NCBI GenBank assembly: GCA_964555935.1
Contig: CAZKUN010000117.1
Coordinates: 1 to 26,963, forward strand
DNA: 26,963 nt
Source: CAZKUN01 sp964555935
GTDB taxonomy: Bacteria; Armatimonadota; Zipacnadia; Zipacnadales; VGFC01
Reading direction: 5' to 3'
Each line of letters starts with the position of its first letter. Position 1 is the first letter of the stretch. Below, one piece after another: positions 1 through 6,867 of the stretch. The notes below the pieces were generated by a model that was not told where the DNA came from, made no database searches, and saw nothing but the letters and a program-made list of their open reading frames with translations. A program made the translations under genes and the position numbers.

Positions 1-568
1 ACGTGCCCAGCTCGCCGCAGCCGTCGATGGACGCCGCGTCGGAGAGATCCTGCGGGATGCTCATGTAGAACTGGCGTAGCAAGAAGATGTTGAACGCGCT
101 CCCAAACCACGCCGGCACCCAGAGCGGCTTGAAACTCCCGATCCAGCCGAGATCCCGGAAGACGCTGAAGATCGCCACCATCGTCACCGGGAACGGGACC
201 ATCATCGTCGCCAGAGTTAGCGCAAACAGCACCTCGCGCCCGCGCCACTTGATCCGCGAGAAGCCGTAGGCGATGAGCGCGTTGCTGATGATGACGCCCA
301 TCAGCGAGAGGATCGCGACGTAGAGGGTGTTGCGCGCGTATCGCAACATCGGCACGTAGCCGAGTTCGTCCGTCCGGTACATCACCGCGTCGGCGTAGTT
401 CTTCCAGACGAACTCGCTGGGCAGCCACTCAGGCGGGAGCTTCATCGTCTCGTCGGAGGGCTTGAGCGAGGTCGATATCGTCCACCCGAGCGGCATGAGA
501 AACATGATCGACAGGATCACGAGGATGGCGTAGACGATGATCTTCGCGATGGGCGACTTCGCCGTCAC
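1..568 (-). CDS. Carbohydrate ABC transporter permease, MalG type (3' end cut by window)
   Basis: This is the second membrane subunit of a sugar importer. The first 189 codons are present and the rest lies beyond base 1. The start is GTG at 568-566, one base after the TAA of the upstream permease, with GAGGGG about 8 bases before it. Visible features are an N-terminal membrane helix (KIIVYAILVILSIMFLMPLGW), the typical 'TISTSLKP' stretch, a 'NTLYVAILSLMGVIISNALIAY' helix and a 'TMMVPFPVTMVAIF' helix. At the cut edge the reading runs into 'IPQDLSDAASIDGCGELG', the beginning of the EAA loop that docks on the ATPase. It belongs with the MalF-type permease and the binding protein upstream. The family assignment is firm; the sugar is unknown. 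Confidence 0.93.
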   Translation of the reverse strand, partial: MTAKSPIAKIIVYAILVILSIMFLMPLGWTISTSLKPSDETMKLPPEWLPSEFVWKNYADAVMYRTDELGYVPMLRYARNTLYVAILSLMGVIISNALIAYGFSRIKWRGREVLFALTLATMMVPFPVTMVAIFSVFRDLGWIGSFKPLWVPAWFGSAFNIFLLRQFYMSIPQDLSDAASIDGCGELGT

Positions 569-569
569 G

Positions 570-1667
570 TTAGTTCCCCTCGTAGTGGACGTAGCGCTTG
601 CTCATGCGTAGCGACAGCAGCGTCAGGCCGAATATGATGATGAACAGGATCCACGCCATCGCGGAGGCGTAGCCCATCCGCAGGTAGGTGAAGGCATTGT
701 CATAGAGGTACATCGTCAGGAAGTAGATCGACCGATCTGGCGATCCGGTGGGCGAGATGACATAGGGCACGGCGAAGAATTGGAGGCTGCCGATGATGCC
801 CATGATGACATTGAAGAGGATCACTGGAGAGATCGCGGGCAGCGCGACATGGCGGACCTTCTGGATCCAGCCCGCTCCGTCGAGTTCCGCGGCATCGTAG
901 AGGTGCTGGGGGACGTCCTGCAAGCCCGCGAGGTAGATGACCATCGCGTTGCCGCCGCCCCAGAGGCTCATCACCACGAGCGAGGCCTTCGACCAGTCGG
1001 GATCAGCGAGCCAACCGGGCTTGCCCTCCCTCAGCGCCGCGAAACGCTCGGCCAGGAGGAACGAGAAGATGCCCGATTCGGGGTGCAATATGGCGATGAT
1101 CGCGATCACTGTCGCCACCGCGGCGAGTCCTGCGCGCCATGCTCGCGCCGATCCCCACATGAGTGAGAGCCGGTCAAAGAGCCACGACGCGATGACGCCC
1201 GCGATCGGGAGCGCGTAGCCGAGGTAGAGCACCCAGTAGATCTGCGATTGGCTGAGGAGGTTGTTGAGCAGGCCGTATTGGCCGTTGAAGATCCACAGCC
1301 ACACGATCGCCAGCGCGACCATCGGCACGAGCGCCGGTAGGAACATGATCGTGCGGAAGACCGCCAACCCCTTGACGCCTGAGTTCAGCAGCAGCGCGAG
1401 TGAGAGCGAGACAACCAGCCCAAGGGGCAGCGCGACGGCCGCGTAGGCGACCGTGTTGCCCAGCGACTTCCAGAAGACGGAGTCTGTCGCCAGGTCCTGA
1501 TAGTTGCCCGCGCCGATGAAGACGGGATCCTGCAGCACGGAGTACTCGCAGAAGCTGAAGTAGAGGCTTGCGAGGATCGGATATAGCGTGAAGAGCCCGA
1601 GCCCGATGAACCATGGGCTGACGAATGCGAGGCCCTTCTTCAAGCGCTGCTTGTCGGCTCCGGTCAC
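570..1667 (-). CDS. Carbohydrate ABC transporter permease, MalF type, with an inserted two-helix segment
   Basis: This is the first membrane subunit of a sugar importer, 365 residues. The start is GTG at 1667 with GGGAGG 7 bases upstream. The helix 'LAFVSPWFIGLGLFTLYPI' near residues 13-32 and the EAA loop 'LYDAAELDGAGWIQKVRHVALP' near residues 256-277 are canonical for the MalF/UgpA group. Relatives usually have about 290-310 residues. The excess sits between 'YGLLNNLL' (to about 138) and 'GKPGWLADPDW' (from about 215), which normally lie close together. The insert of about 75 residues carries two hydrophobic stretches (about 145-163 and 179-194) and a charged end. It is followed one base later by the MalG-type subunit. 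No ATPase gene is seen nearby, so a shared ATPase elsewhere is likely. Confidence 0.95.
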   Translation of the reverse strand: MTGADKQRLKKGLAFVSPWFIGLGLFTLYPILASLYFSFCEYSVLQDPVFIGAGNYQDLATDSVFWKSLGNTVAYAAVALPLGLVVSLSLALLLNSGVKGLAVFRTIMFLPALVPMVALAIVWLWIFNGQYGLLNNLLSQSQIYWVLYLGYALPIAGVIASWLFDRLSLMWGSARAWRAGLAAVATVIAIIAILHPESGIFSFLLAERFAALREGKPGWLADPDWSKASLVVMSLWGGGNAMVIYLAGLQDVPQHLYDAAELDGAGWIQKVRHVALPAISPVILFNVIMGIIGSLQFFAVPYVISPTGSPDRSIYFLTMYLYDNAFTYLRMGYASAMAWILFIIIFGLTLLSLRMSKRYVHYEGN

Positions 1668-1711
1668 TCTTCAGCCTCCCGTCAAGGTTGCTGGCGCCAG
1701 TCCCAGCTCGG

Positions 1712-2015
1712 TCATCGCACGACGAGTAGACCGGCTAGCACGACGAACGTCCCTGCGTTCACCACAAGGCTCGTGAGGGCCAGGGCGTGGATGCGGGATC
1801 GTTTGGACATGGCCAGAGCGCGACGCCCGCCAACACCGCCGACACCCCACTGATGACGGCCCCACCGACCTCCGCTCGCATCTGCGCCCTCGNNNNNNNN
1901 NNGCGAAGCGCGCTGCGACGAGAGCCACGAGCAGGAGCAGCGCGACCACGCTGTACCATGTGGCCAACGAGACCCAGAGGGGCGGCTCCGCGTCAATCTG
2001 TCGTTGCACGTCCAT
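1712..2015 (-). CDS. Small membrane protein, interrupted by an assembly gap and an apparent frameshift
   Basis: The start is ATG at 2015 with an excellent GGAGG site 6 bases before it. The N-terminus reads MDVQRQIDAEPPLWVSLATW followed by a strong membrane helix (YSVVALLLLVALVAARF), and then hits ten Ns at 1893-1902. Beyond the gap, one frame gives a second helix-like stretch (EVGGAVISGVSAVLAGVAL). Around 1806-1822 the coding signal moves to another frame, which gives 'SKRSRIHALALTSLVVNAGTF' and a third helix ending at the TGA at 1712-1714. The parsimonious view is one protein of roughly 100 residues with three helices, broken by an arbitrary-length gap and one further frameshift. It lies between the binding protein and the permeases and may be an accessory membrane piece of the importer. 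Family not recognised. Confidence 0.5.
1893..1902. other. Assembly gap (ten Ns)
   Basis: This is a run of ten Ns inside the small membrane protein gene. The reading frame does not match across it, so the true length is not 10 bases modulo 3. Confidence 0.95.
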
Positions 2016-2123
2016 GGTTGACCTCCGTATGCGGCATCCGCGCTGTCGCGTGACGGCTCTCGTTCCGTCAGTGGTTCTTCCACGGGCTGGCATGCGAACT
2101 CCATGAGTTCGCGCGTGGCACCA

Positions 2124-3506
2124 CTACCTGGTCTTCTGACGGACGGCGGGCGGCACTTCCTCAGCCTCTGCCGTGTCCGGTTCCCCGTACTGCATTCCGG
2201 CGCGTTCGTAGCGTCTGAGGTCGCGGTCGAGTCGGCCCTGCATGCGGGTCTCGACGTCCACGAGGGCTTCTTCGGGTGTCTTCGTCTTCAGCCAGACCTG
2301 GTCGAACGCCGTCGTCATCTCGTTGCTGTACTCCTGCCAGAGCGGCATCTGCGGCGGGATGAACGCGTTCTCGCTCTTGGCGAGATCGATGAAGACCTCG
2401 ATGTAAGGGTTTGGGTGCTCGGCCAGGAACCAGTCGGTCACATCCAGCAGCGGGGTGAACTTCCGCTGGCCCATGTTGAGGATCTCAGAGCCCTTCTGCT
2501 GGTTGACGAACCTGATGAACTCGAAGGCCTCGTCCGGATGCTCCGACCCACGGGGGATGACCAACACATCCGCCTCGACCGGCGTGCAGTTCTTCAGGTC
2601 GGGCCGGTCCGCGGGATAGGGGAAAGGCGCCGCGCCCCACTCGAGATCAGGCGCGTATTTCTCGACGAAGTTGTGCATCCAGACGCCCTGAAGCTCCATC
2701 GCGACGATGCCGCTCAGGAACGGGTTCTCGGGCGAGCTGAAATTGCCGAACCCGCTGGAGAAGACCTGGAGCTGCTGGACGCCGAGTCGCTCAGCGTAGC
2801 CCCGCACCCACTCCATGGCGCGGATGTTGCCGGGGTGAGTAGCGGTGATCTTGTCCTCACCGTTCCACAACTCGCCGCCGAAGTACGGACCCCACGCCCA
2901 CGGCCACCAGCCTGGCTCGGCGGGCATGAAGCCGATCTGCTCGATGTCGCCGTCGGCGTCGCGCTTGGTTAGAATGGCGGCGTATTCGTCGAGTTCCTCG
3001 ATCGTCTCGGGTGGCTTCTCGGGATCCAGTCCGGCCTCGCGGAAGAGCTGCTTGTTCCAGTGCAGCGCGAGACTCGCCGGCGTGCTCGGCAGCCCCCACA
3101 AGTGCCCGTTATGGTGGCAGATGTCCCAGTAGCGGGAGATGTAGGCGTCCTCGCCGATGCCTGATTCCGCCATGTACTCATCGAGGGGCATCAGCGCGTT
3201 CTTGTCGGCGTAGGGGATGACGTTGTTTGACCAGAGCCCCGCCACATCAGGTGGGATGCCGCCGGCGGTCGCCATGAGCATCTTGCGGTCGATCTGACTC
3301 GTCGTGAGGAGCTTGACCTCGATGCGATCCTGGACGGCGTTGAAGGCATCGACCGTGTCGCGCATCGCCTCGCCCTCGAAACCCGTCCACTTCTCCCAAT
3401 ACGTGACGAGCACGCGGTCGCTCTCGGGTTCTTCCCGGCAACCCGTGAGGGTCAGCGCCGCCAGCGTGGCGCAGATGATGATTGTCGCGCGGATCATTCG
3501 GTGCAT
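2124..3506 (-). CDS. Sugar ABC transporter substrate-binding lipoprotein (family 1)
   Basis: This is an extracellular solute-binding protein of about 460 residues for an importer. The chosen start is ATG at 3506, giving MHRMIRATIIICATLAAL followed by the lipobox LTGC, so the mature protein should be lipid-anchored at the Cys. An in-frame GTG at 3563 would add 19 residues and is less likely because the signal peptide would no longer be N-terminal. No good ribosome site precedes either start. After the signal, 'VLVTYWEKWTGFEGEAMRDT', the 'AGGIPPDVAGLW' stretch and 'GIVAMELQGVW' are typical of the SBP_bac_1/UgpB-like family. The C-terminus 'TPEEALVDVETRMQGRLDR' is also family-typical. It precedes the permeases in one transcription unit. 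The ligand cannot be told from sequence. Confidence 0.95.
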   Translation of the reverse strand: MHRMIRATIIICATLAALTLTGCREEPESDRVLVTYWEKWTGFEGEAMRDTVDAFNAVQDRIEVKLLTTSQIDRKMLMATAGGIPPDVAGLWSNNVIPYADKNALMPLDEYMAESGIGEDAYISRYWDICHHNGHLWGLPSTPASLALHWNKQLFREAGLDPEKPPETIEELDEYAAILTKRDADGDIEQIGFMPAEPGWWPWAWGPYFGGELWNGEDKITATHPGNIRAMEWVRGYAERLGVQQLQVFSSGFGNFSSPENPFLSGIVAMELQGVWMHNFVEKYAPDLEWGAAPFPYPADRPDLKNCTPVEADVLVIPRGSEHPDEAFEFIRFVNQQKGSEILNMGQRKFTPLLDVTDWFLAEHPNPYIEVFIDLAKSENAFIPPQMPLWQEYSNEMTTAFDQVWLKTKTPEEALVDVETRMQGRLDRDLRRYERAGMQYGEPDTAEAEEVPPAVRQKTR

Positions 3507-3560
3507 GGGAGGACGGTTCACTCGGGTCCTAGTGTTCTGCGAGGCGAGCGGAAGGACCTG

Positions 3561-3580
3561 CACCGGCGAGGGCGCCGGTG
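3561..3580. repeat. Palindromic intergenic hairpin after the UPF0280 gene
   Basis: Arms CACCGGCG and CGCCGGTG surround a 4-base loop, AGGG. The hairpin touches the stop codon of the UPF0280 gene (3581-3583). It could attenuate transcription or act as a mobile REP-like palindrome. There is no T tract, so a simple intrinsic terminator is not supported. Confidence 0.6.
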
Positions 3581-4327
3581 CTACGGGAGGCGCTTCAGTT
3601 CATAGTCGCCCCAGGCGGCCATTTGGTCGCCGATGATCGCCACGACGTGTTGGATGCCCTCGATGGCGGAGGCCCACTTGACGGCTTCGGCGAGGTCGGC
3701 GGGAGAGGACGCCCTGTTGGCGGCGGCGGTGGCGACGGCGTCGGCTAGCGCGGCGTCCTCACCGATGATGACCAGGGCATCCGCTTTCCCCAGACTGAGC
3801 GAGTGGCCGACTGTTCCGGACGACGTGCAGATGGCGAGGGGTTGGCGAGCTGCGGGGATCGTGAGCCCGATCCGGTTGCTCAAGGGGGACTTGGCGGCGA
3901 AGATCGCGACGGTGCGGTCCTGGGTACCCACGATGAACGTGTCGCCACCGTTCTCGACGATCACGTTGGGAGACAGTTCGGATAGGTCGCGCGCCACGCT
4001 CTCGGCGACGGCGCCGGCGACGGCGGCCATCGGCCCGACCTGCGCGGCCTCGCCCGCGGCGGACATCGCGCGGATCATCCGCGGGGCATCAACCGGGCAG
4101 GGAAGAGGCGCGAGAGCGCTCGCGAACTCAGGCACGCGCCCGATCCACAACTCGACCGTTCGGCGCGCCTTGGCGGCGGCCTCGGTCGCTTCCGAGGTCA
4201 GATCACGCTCGGCGAGGATGAACAGATCGGTCGTCTCAAGCGCCACGGAGAATCCGACCATGTCATCGGCGCCCATGGCGTCTCGATAGGTCCTATCGAC
4301 GTACTCGTCTCTCGGGTTGCGTGTCAT
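3581..4327 (-). CDS. UPF0280 (ApbE-superfamily) protein
   Basis: This protein of about 248 residues matches the UPF0280/COG2122 family, which is related in fold to the flavin transferase ApbE and has no settled function. Supporting motifs are 'GPMAAVAGAVAESVA', 'VIVENGGDTFI', 'ICTSSGTVGHSLSLGKADA' and 'LADAVATAAANR', in that order, equivalent to the substrate and metal-site regions of ApbE-like proteins. The start is ATG at 4327, giving the usual family length. An in-frame ATG at 4399 would add 24 residues that look non-homologous. No strong ribosome site is seen for either. It heads the minus-strand importer genes, which is unusual company for this family. No signal peptide is visible, so it is probably cytoplasmic. 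Confidence 0.85.
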   Translation of the reverse strand: MTRNPRDEYVDRTYRDAMGADDMVGFSVALETTDLFILAERDLTSEATEAAAKARRTVELWIGRVPEFASALAPLPCPVDAPRMIRAMSAAGEAAQVGPMAAVAGAVAESVARDLSELSPNVIVENGGDTFIVGTQDRTVAIFAAKSPLSNRIGLTIPAARQPLAICTSSGTVGHSLSLGKADALVIIGEDAALADAVATAAANRASSPADLAEAVKWASAIEGIQHVVAIIGDQMAAWGDYELKRLP

Positions 4328-4416
4328 GGTGTGATGGCCGGGTTTCGCGACGGGGGCCGCCGATGCCTTCCGGTGTCGGAGGCCAGAGCCCGCATCCATG
4401 CCTCGGGATCGGCCAT

Positions 4417-4513
4417 GAATTAATTAGTGCCAGACACTATTTAATATAGGGCTTAATTCGGTGCTACAAGGCTTGTGATGGCTGCAAAACTATTGTCTGA
4501 CACTAATTAATTC
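4417..4513. repeat. REPIN-like palindromic element, copy A
   Basis: This AT-rich 97-bp element lies in a GC-rich genome. The outer ends are imperfect inverted repeats: GAATTAATTAGTGCCAGACA on the left against GAATTAATTAGTGTCAGACA on the right read on the other strand. Each end contains a near-perfect 15-base palindrome of the form TAGTGTC-N-GACACTA. The same element, with identical length and spacing, recurs at 17374-17470. It lies between the divergent UPF0280 and mechanosensitive channel genes, so it could also touch their promoters. The pair-of-REPs layout is like REPINs or small MITEs. No transposase for it is in the window. Confidence 0.8.
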
Positions 4514-4594
4514 GTGCAGCTGGGTATCGGAGGCCATCGCCGCTCTCGTCGGGAATATCGCGTCCGAACCGACAGCCGCTCAGAGGTGCCTGAC

Positions 4595-5767
4595 ATGAGA
4601 CAGATGATTGCGCTCTTCCTGATTCTCGGATTGCTGCTGATGGTGGGCGTCGTCGTCCACGCGCAGGACGCCGAGGCTTCCGGAGAAGAGGCTGAAGACG
4701 ACGGCGAGACTGCGGACGATGGCGAGGCCGGAGAAGGTGAGGACGGCGAGGGAGACCCCGACGCGCCTGCTGTAGTCACCAAGCCTGGCGAACCGGACCC
4801 GGCCGACTATGACGGTGACGGCGTTGTCAGCGAGACCGAGGCGTTCAGGTACCAGACTGAACAGGCCCGCAAGAAGGCCAAGGCGGCCGTGCCATGGTAT
4901 GTCAGGTGGGGTTGGGTGGCCGTCGAGAGGCTCGCGTGGGGCGTTTTCCTGGTCTTTCTCGGGTGGCTTGCCTACCGGATCGCCGCCGCCGCTTTGGGCC
5001 GAGTCGAGGCGCAACTCGGCGAGGCCACGAAGTCGATGAACCTCGTCGACGCCCGCCGGCGGCAGCACGTGACAACGATACTCGACCTTATCCGCAACGT
5101 TTGCCGCTATGTCATCATCATAACGACGGCATTTCTGGTCCTCGACCAGAGCTTCGGGCTGGACCCCTACCCCTACCTCGCTGGCGCCGGCGTCATCGGC
5201 GTCGCGGTCGCGTTCGGCTGTCAGAGCATGGTCAAGGACGTCGTGACCGGCATCTTCCAGCTACTGGAGGGGCAGTATTCCGTCGGGGATTACGTGCAAA
5301 TCGGCGCGGCATTCGGGAAGGTCGAAGACGTCGGCCTGCGCGTCACGCGCGTGCGCGACATCCAGGACAAGCTGTATTTCATACCCAACGGGACGATCAC
5401 GATGGTCACGACCTACGATGACCCGTCGGTGGATTACGTGATCCAGGTGCCGATCGATGATCCGGCGCAGGCTGAAGCCGCGACCGCGGCCGTGCTCGAC
5501 GTGATGCGTGACGTGACCAAGGAGTTCCCTGAGTACATTGGGGAGGCGGCCGAACCGACCGTGACCGTCTCAGACAGCGGGGCTACATCGGTGCGCCTGA
5601 AGGTCGGGATCGTGCCGACGCAGGACTGGATCGTCACCGCCGAGATCCCGGGCCGGATCAAGCAGATCCTCGCGGCTCGTGAGATCGCCACTCCGGCGGC
5701 CCGCCCGCCGATGTCATACCTCGACATCTCGCCGCTCGCGAAGATGCCGCTAGCAGGTCGCCAATGA
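4595..5767 (+). CDS. MscS-family mechanosensitive channel with a signal peptide and an EF-hand-like loop
   Basis: A stretch-activated channel of 390 residues. The start is ATG at 4595 with AGAGGT 8 bases upstream, and it opens with a signal-like helix (MIALFLILGLLLMVGVVVHA). Next come a highly acidic stretch rich in E, D and G (about 25-55) and DYDGDGVVSETE at residues 71-82, which fits the 12-residue EF-hand pattern (D1, D3, D5, G6, S9, E12). Membrane helices follow ('VERLAWGVFLVFLGWLAY', 'YVIIITTAFLVLDQ'). Then comes the pore helix and beta domain typical of MscS ('GVIGVAVAFGCQSMVKDVVTG', 'GDYVQIGAAFGKVEDVGLRVTRVRD', 'YFIPNGTI'). The stop overlaps the next gene by 4 bases. The MscS call is firm; calcium binding is inferred from the loop pattern. 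Confidence 0.93.
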   Translation: MRQMIALFLILGLLLMVGVVVHAQDAEASGEEAEDDGETADDGEAGEGEDGEGDPDAPAVVTKPGEPDPADYDGDGVVSETEAFRYQTEQARKKAKAAVPWYVRWGWVAVERLAWGVFLVFLGWLAYRIAAAALGRVEAQLGEATKSMNLVDARRRQHVTTILDLIRNVCRYVIIITTAFLVLDQSFGLDPYPYLAGAGVIGVAVAFGCQSMVKDVVTGIFQLLEGQYSVGDYVQIGAAFGKVEDVGLRVTRVRDIQDKLYFIPNGTITMVTTYDDPSVDYVIQVPIDDPAQAEAATAAVLDVMRDVTKEFPEYIGEAAEPTVTVSDSGATSVRLKVGIVPTQDWIVTAEIPGRIKQILAAREIATPAARPPMSYLDISPLAKMPLAGRQ

Positions 5768-6792
5768 GTCTGTTGAGGCGCATGCAAGAATCGCTCGGCA
5801 CGGTGGTGCCGATCTGGTTCCCCGAGAGCGTGGCTGTGGGGGACATGGCGGACCTGCTTCGGCGTGTCACCTCTGAGATTGAGGCATACTCGCAGCCGGG
5901 CAATGTCTTGCTCGTCGTCGACGGGTGCCCACATGCGGTCGAGGCCACGGAGATCGTGGCGGGTGAGGTTGGCGAGCGCTGCGGCGAAAAGTGTCGCGTT
6001 GAGATCATGTCCGAGAATCAGGGCAAGGGCGGCGCCGTGGCGCGGGGGCTCGAACTGCTCCTGCTAGACCCGGGAATCGAGCTGCTCGTCGCGAGAGACC
6101 ACGATGGCGACCATGACGTCCACGACTTGCCGCGCATCGTCCGGCGCTTTGCCGATGTGATCGCTCGCGAGCGCACGGACAACGTCTTCGCGGTCGGGAG
6201 CCGAGTGTCGCCGCAGATGGGCCTTGGGTGGGCGCGGGGTGAATACGAGCTGCTGCTCAACCGGGCGCTGGTGGAGGCCGTGAACGTCGCGCTCGCAGCG
6301 GATGGCCGGCGAGTCGATCTACGCTACTCGCTGCCGGAGACGCGCTACCCCGACTTTCAGAGCGGCTACAAGCTTTACACGCGTCGGACTGCCCAGGCCA
6401 ACATCGACATCATTCGCGCGGCCCACGAGGCAGACCCCGAAACGCGCGTCATGTATTGGGGCGGGGAGTTCGTGACCGCGACGGAGCTATTGCTGCGGGG
6501 GGCAATCCCCGTGGAAGTGTCGCGCGCGACGTACGATGAGCAGCCGCATACGACCTTCGACGAGAGGGACCGCGTGGAGGCGTTCGGGAAGCAGTTTGCG
6601 TGGCTCTTCAGACGGCTAGACACGCCTGCGGAGATGGCGCGGCTCATCACGGACAACGCGATTGCGCAGTCGCCACTGCGCTTCGCCGCGGGCCTATGGG
6701 ATGAACTGATGGCATTCCGCGAGTATGTTCGGTCGGCGGCTTATCCGGATGCCGATTGGAGCAACCCGCCGCCTCATGGGGAACTCCTGTAG
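5764..6792 (+). CDS. GT2-like (GT-A fold) glycosyltransferase
   Basis: A 342-residue cytosolic protein. Its ATG overlaps the channel gene stop (ATGA), so the two are translationally coupled. The middle part has the hallmarks of dolichol-phosphate-mannose-synthase-like GT2 enzymes: 'NVLLVVDGCP' as the first strand, 'ENQGKGGAVARGLELL' (residues 84-99) as the sugar-nucleotide loop, and an acidic DHDGDHD at 112-118 in the place of the DxD metal site. The first 30 residues and the C-terminal third (from about 200) do not match the standard core that I can recognise. 'YPDFQSGYKLYTRRTA' resembles the segment in this family where the acceptor-side base lies. Substrate unknown. No membrane helix is seen. 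Confidence 0.75.
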   Translation: MSLLRRMQESLGTVVPIWFPESVAVGDMADLLRRVTSEIEAYSQPGNVLLVVDGCPHAVEATEIVAGEVGERCGEKCRVEIMSENQGKGGAVARGLELLLLDPGIELLVARDHDGDHDVHDLPRIVRRFADVIARERTDNVFAVGSRVSPQMGLGWARGEYELLLNRALVEAVNVALAADGRRVDLRYSLPETRYPDFQSGYKLYTRRTAQANIDIIRAAHEADPETRVMYWGGEFVTATELLLRGAIPVEVSRATYDEQPHTTFDERDRVEAFGKQFAWLFRRLDTPAEMARLITDNAIAQSPLRFAAGLWDELMAFREYVRSAAYPDADWSNPPPHGELL

Positions 6793-6857
6793 GAGGGGTT
6801 TCAACCCCGACGCCGTGCGTGGAGAGAACGGCGTCGGGGTTGAAACCCCTCCTACAG
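6787..6857. repeat. Perfect 30-bp inverted repeat between convergent genes
   Basis: The left arm (6787-6816) and right arm (6828-6857) are exact reverse complements around an 11-base loop. Each arm begins CTGTAGGAGGGGTTTCAACC. The left arm contains the TAG stop codon of the glycosyltransferase, and the right arm ends 10 bases before the stop of the convergent sialidase-like gene. It may serve as a bidirectional terminator, although no T tract follows. The regular GGGGTTTCAACCCC core suggests a dispersed palindromic repeat. Confidence 0.85.
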
Positions 6858-6867
6858 TAGCCGGCTC

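Noticed and set aside
2103..2972. Long open frame on the plus strand opposite the solute-binding protein
   Set aside because: It is the shadow of a GC-rich coding region; the minus-strand frame has a signal peptide, lipobox and family motifs.
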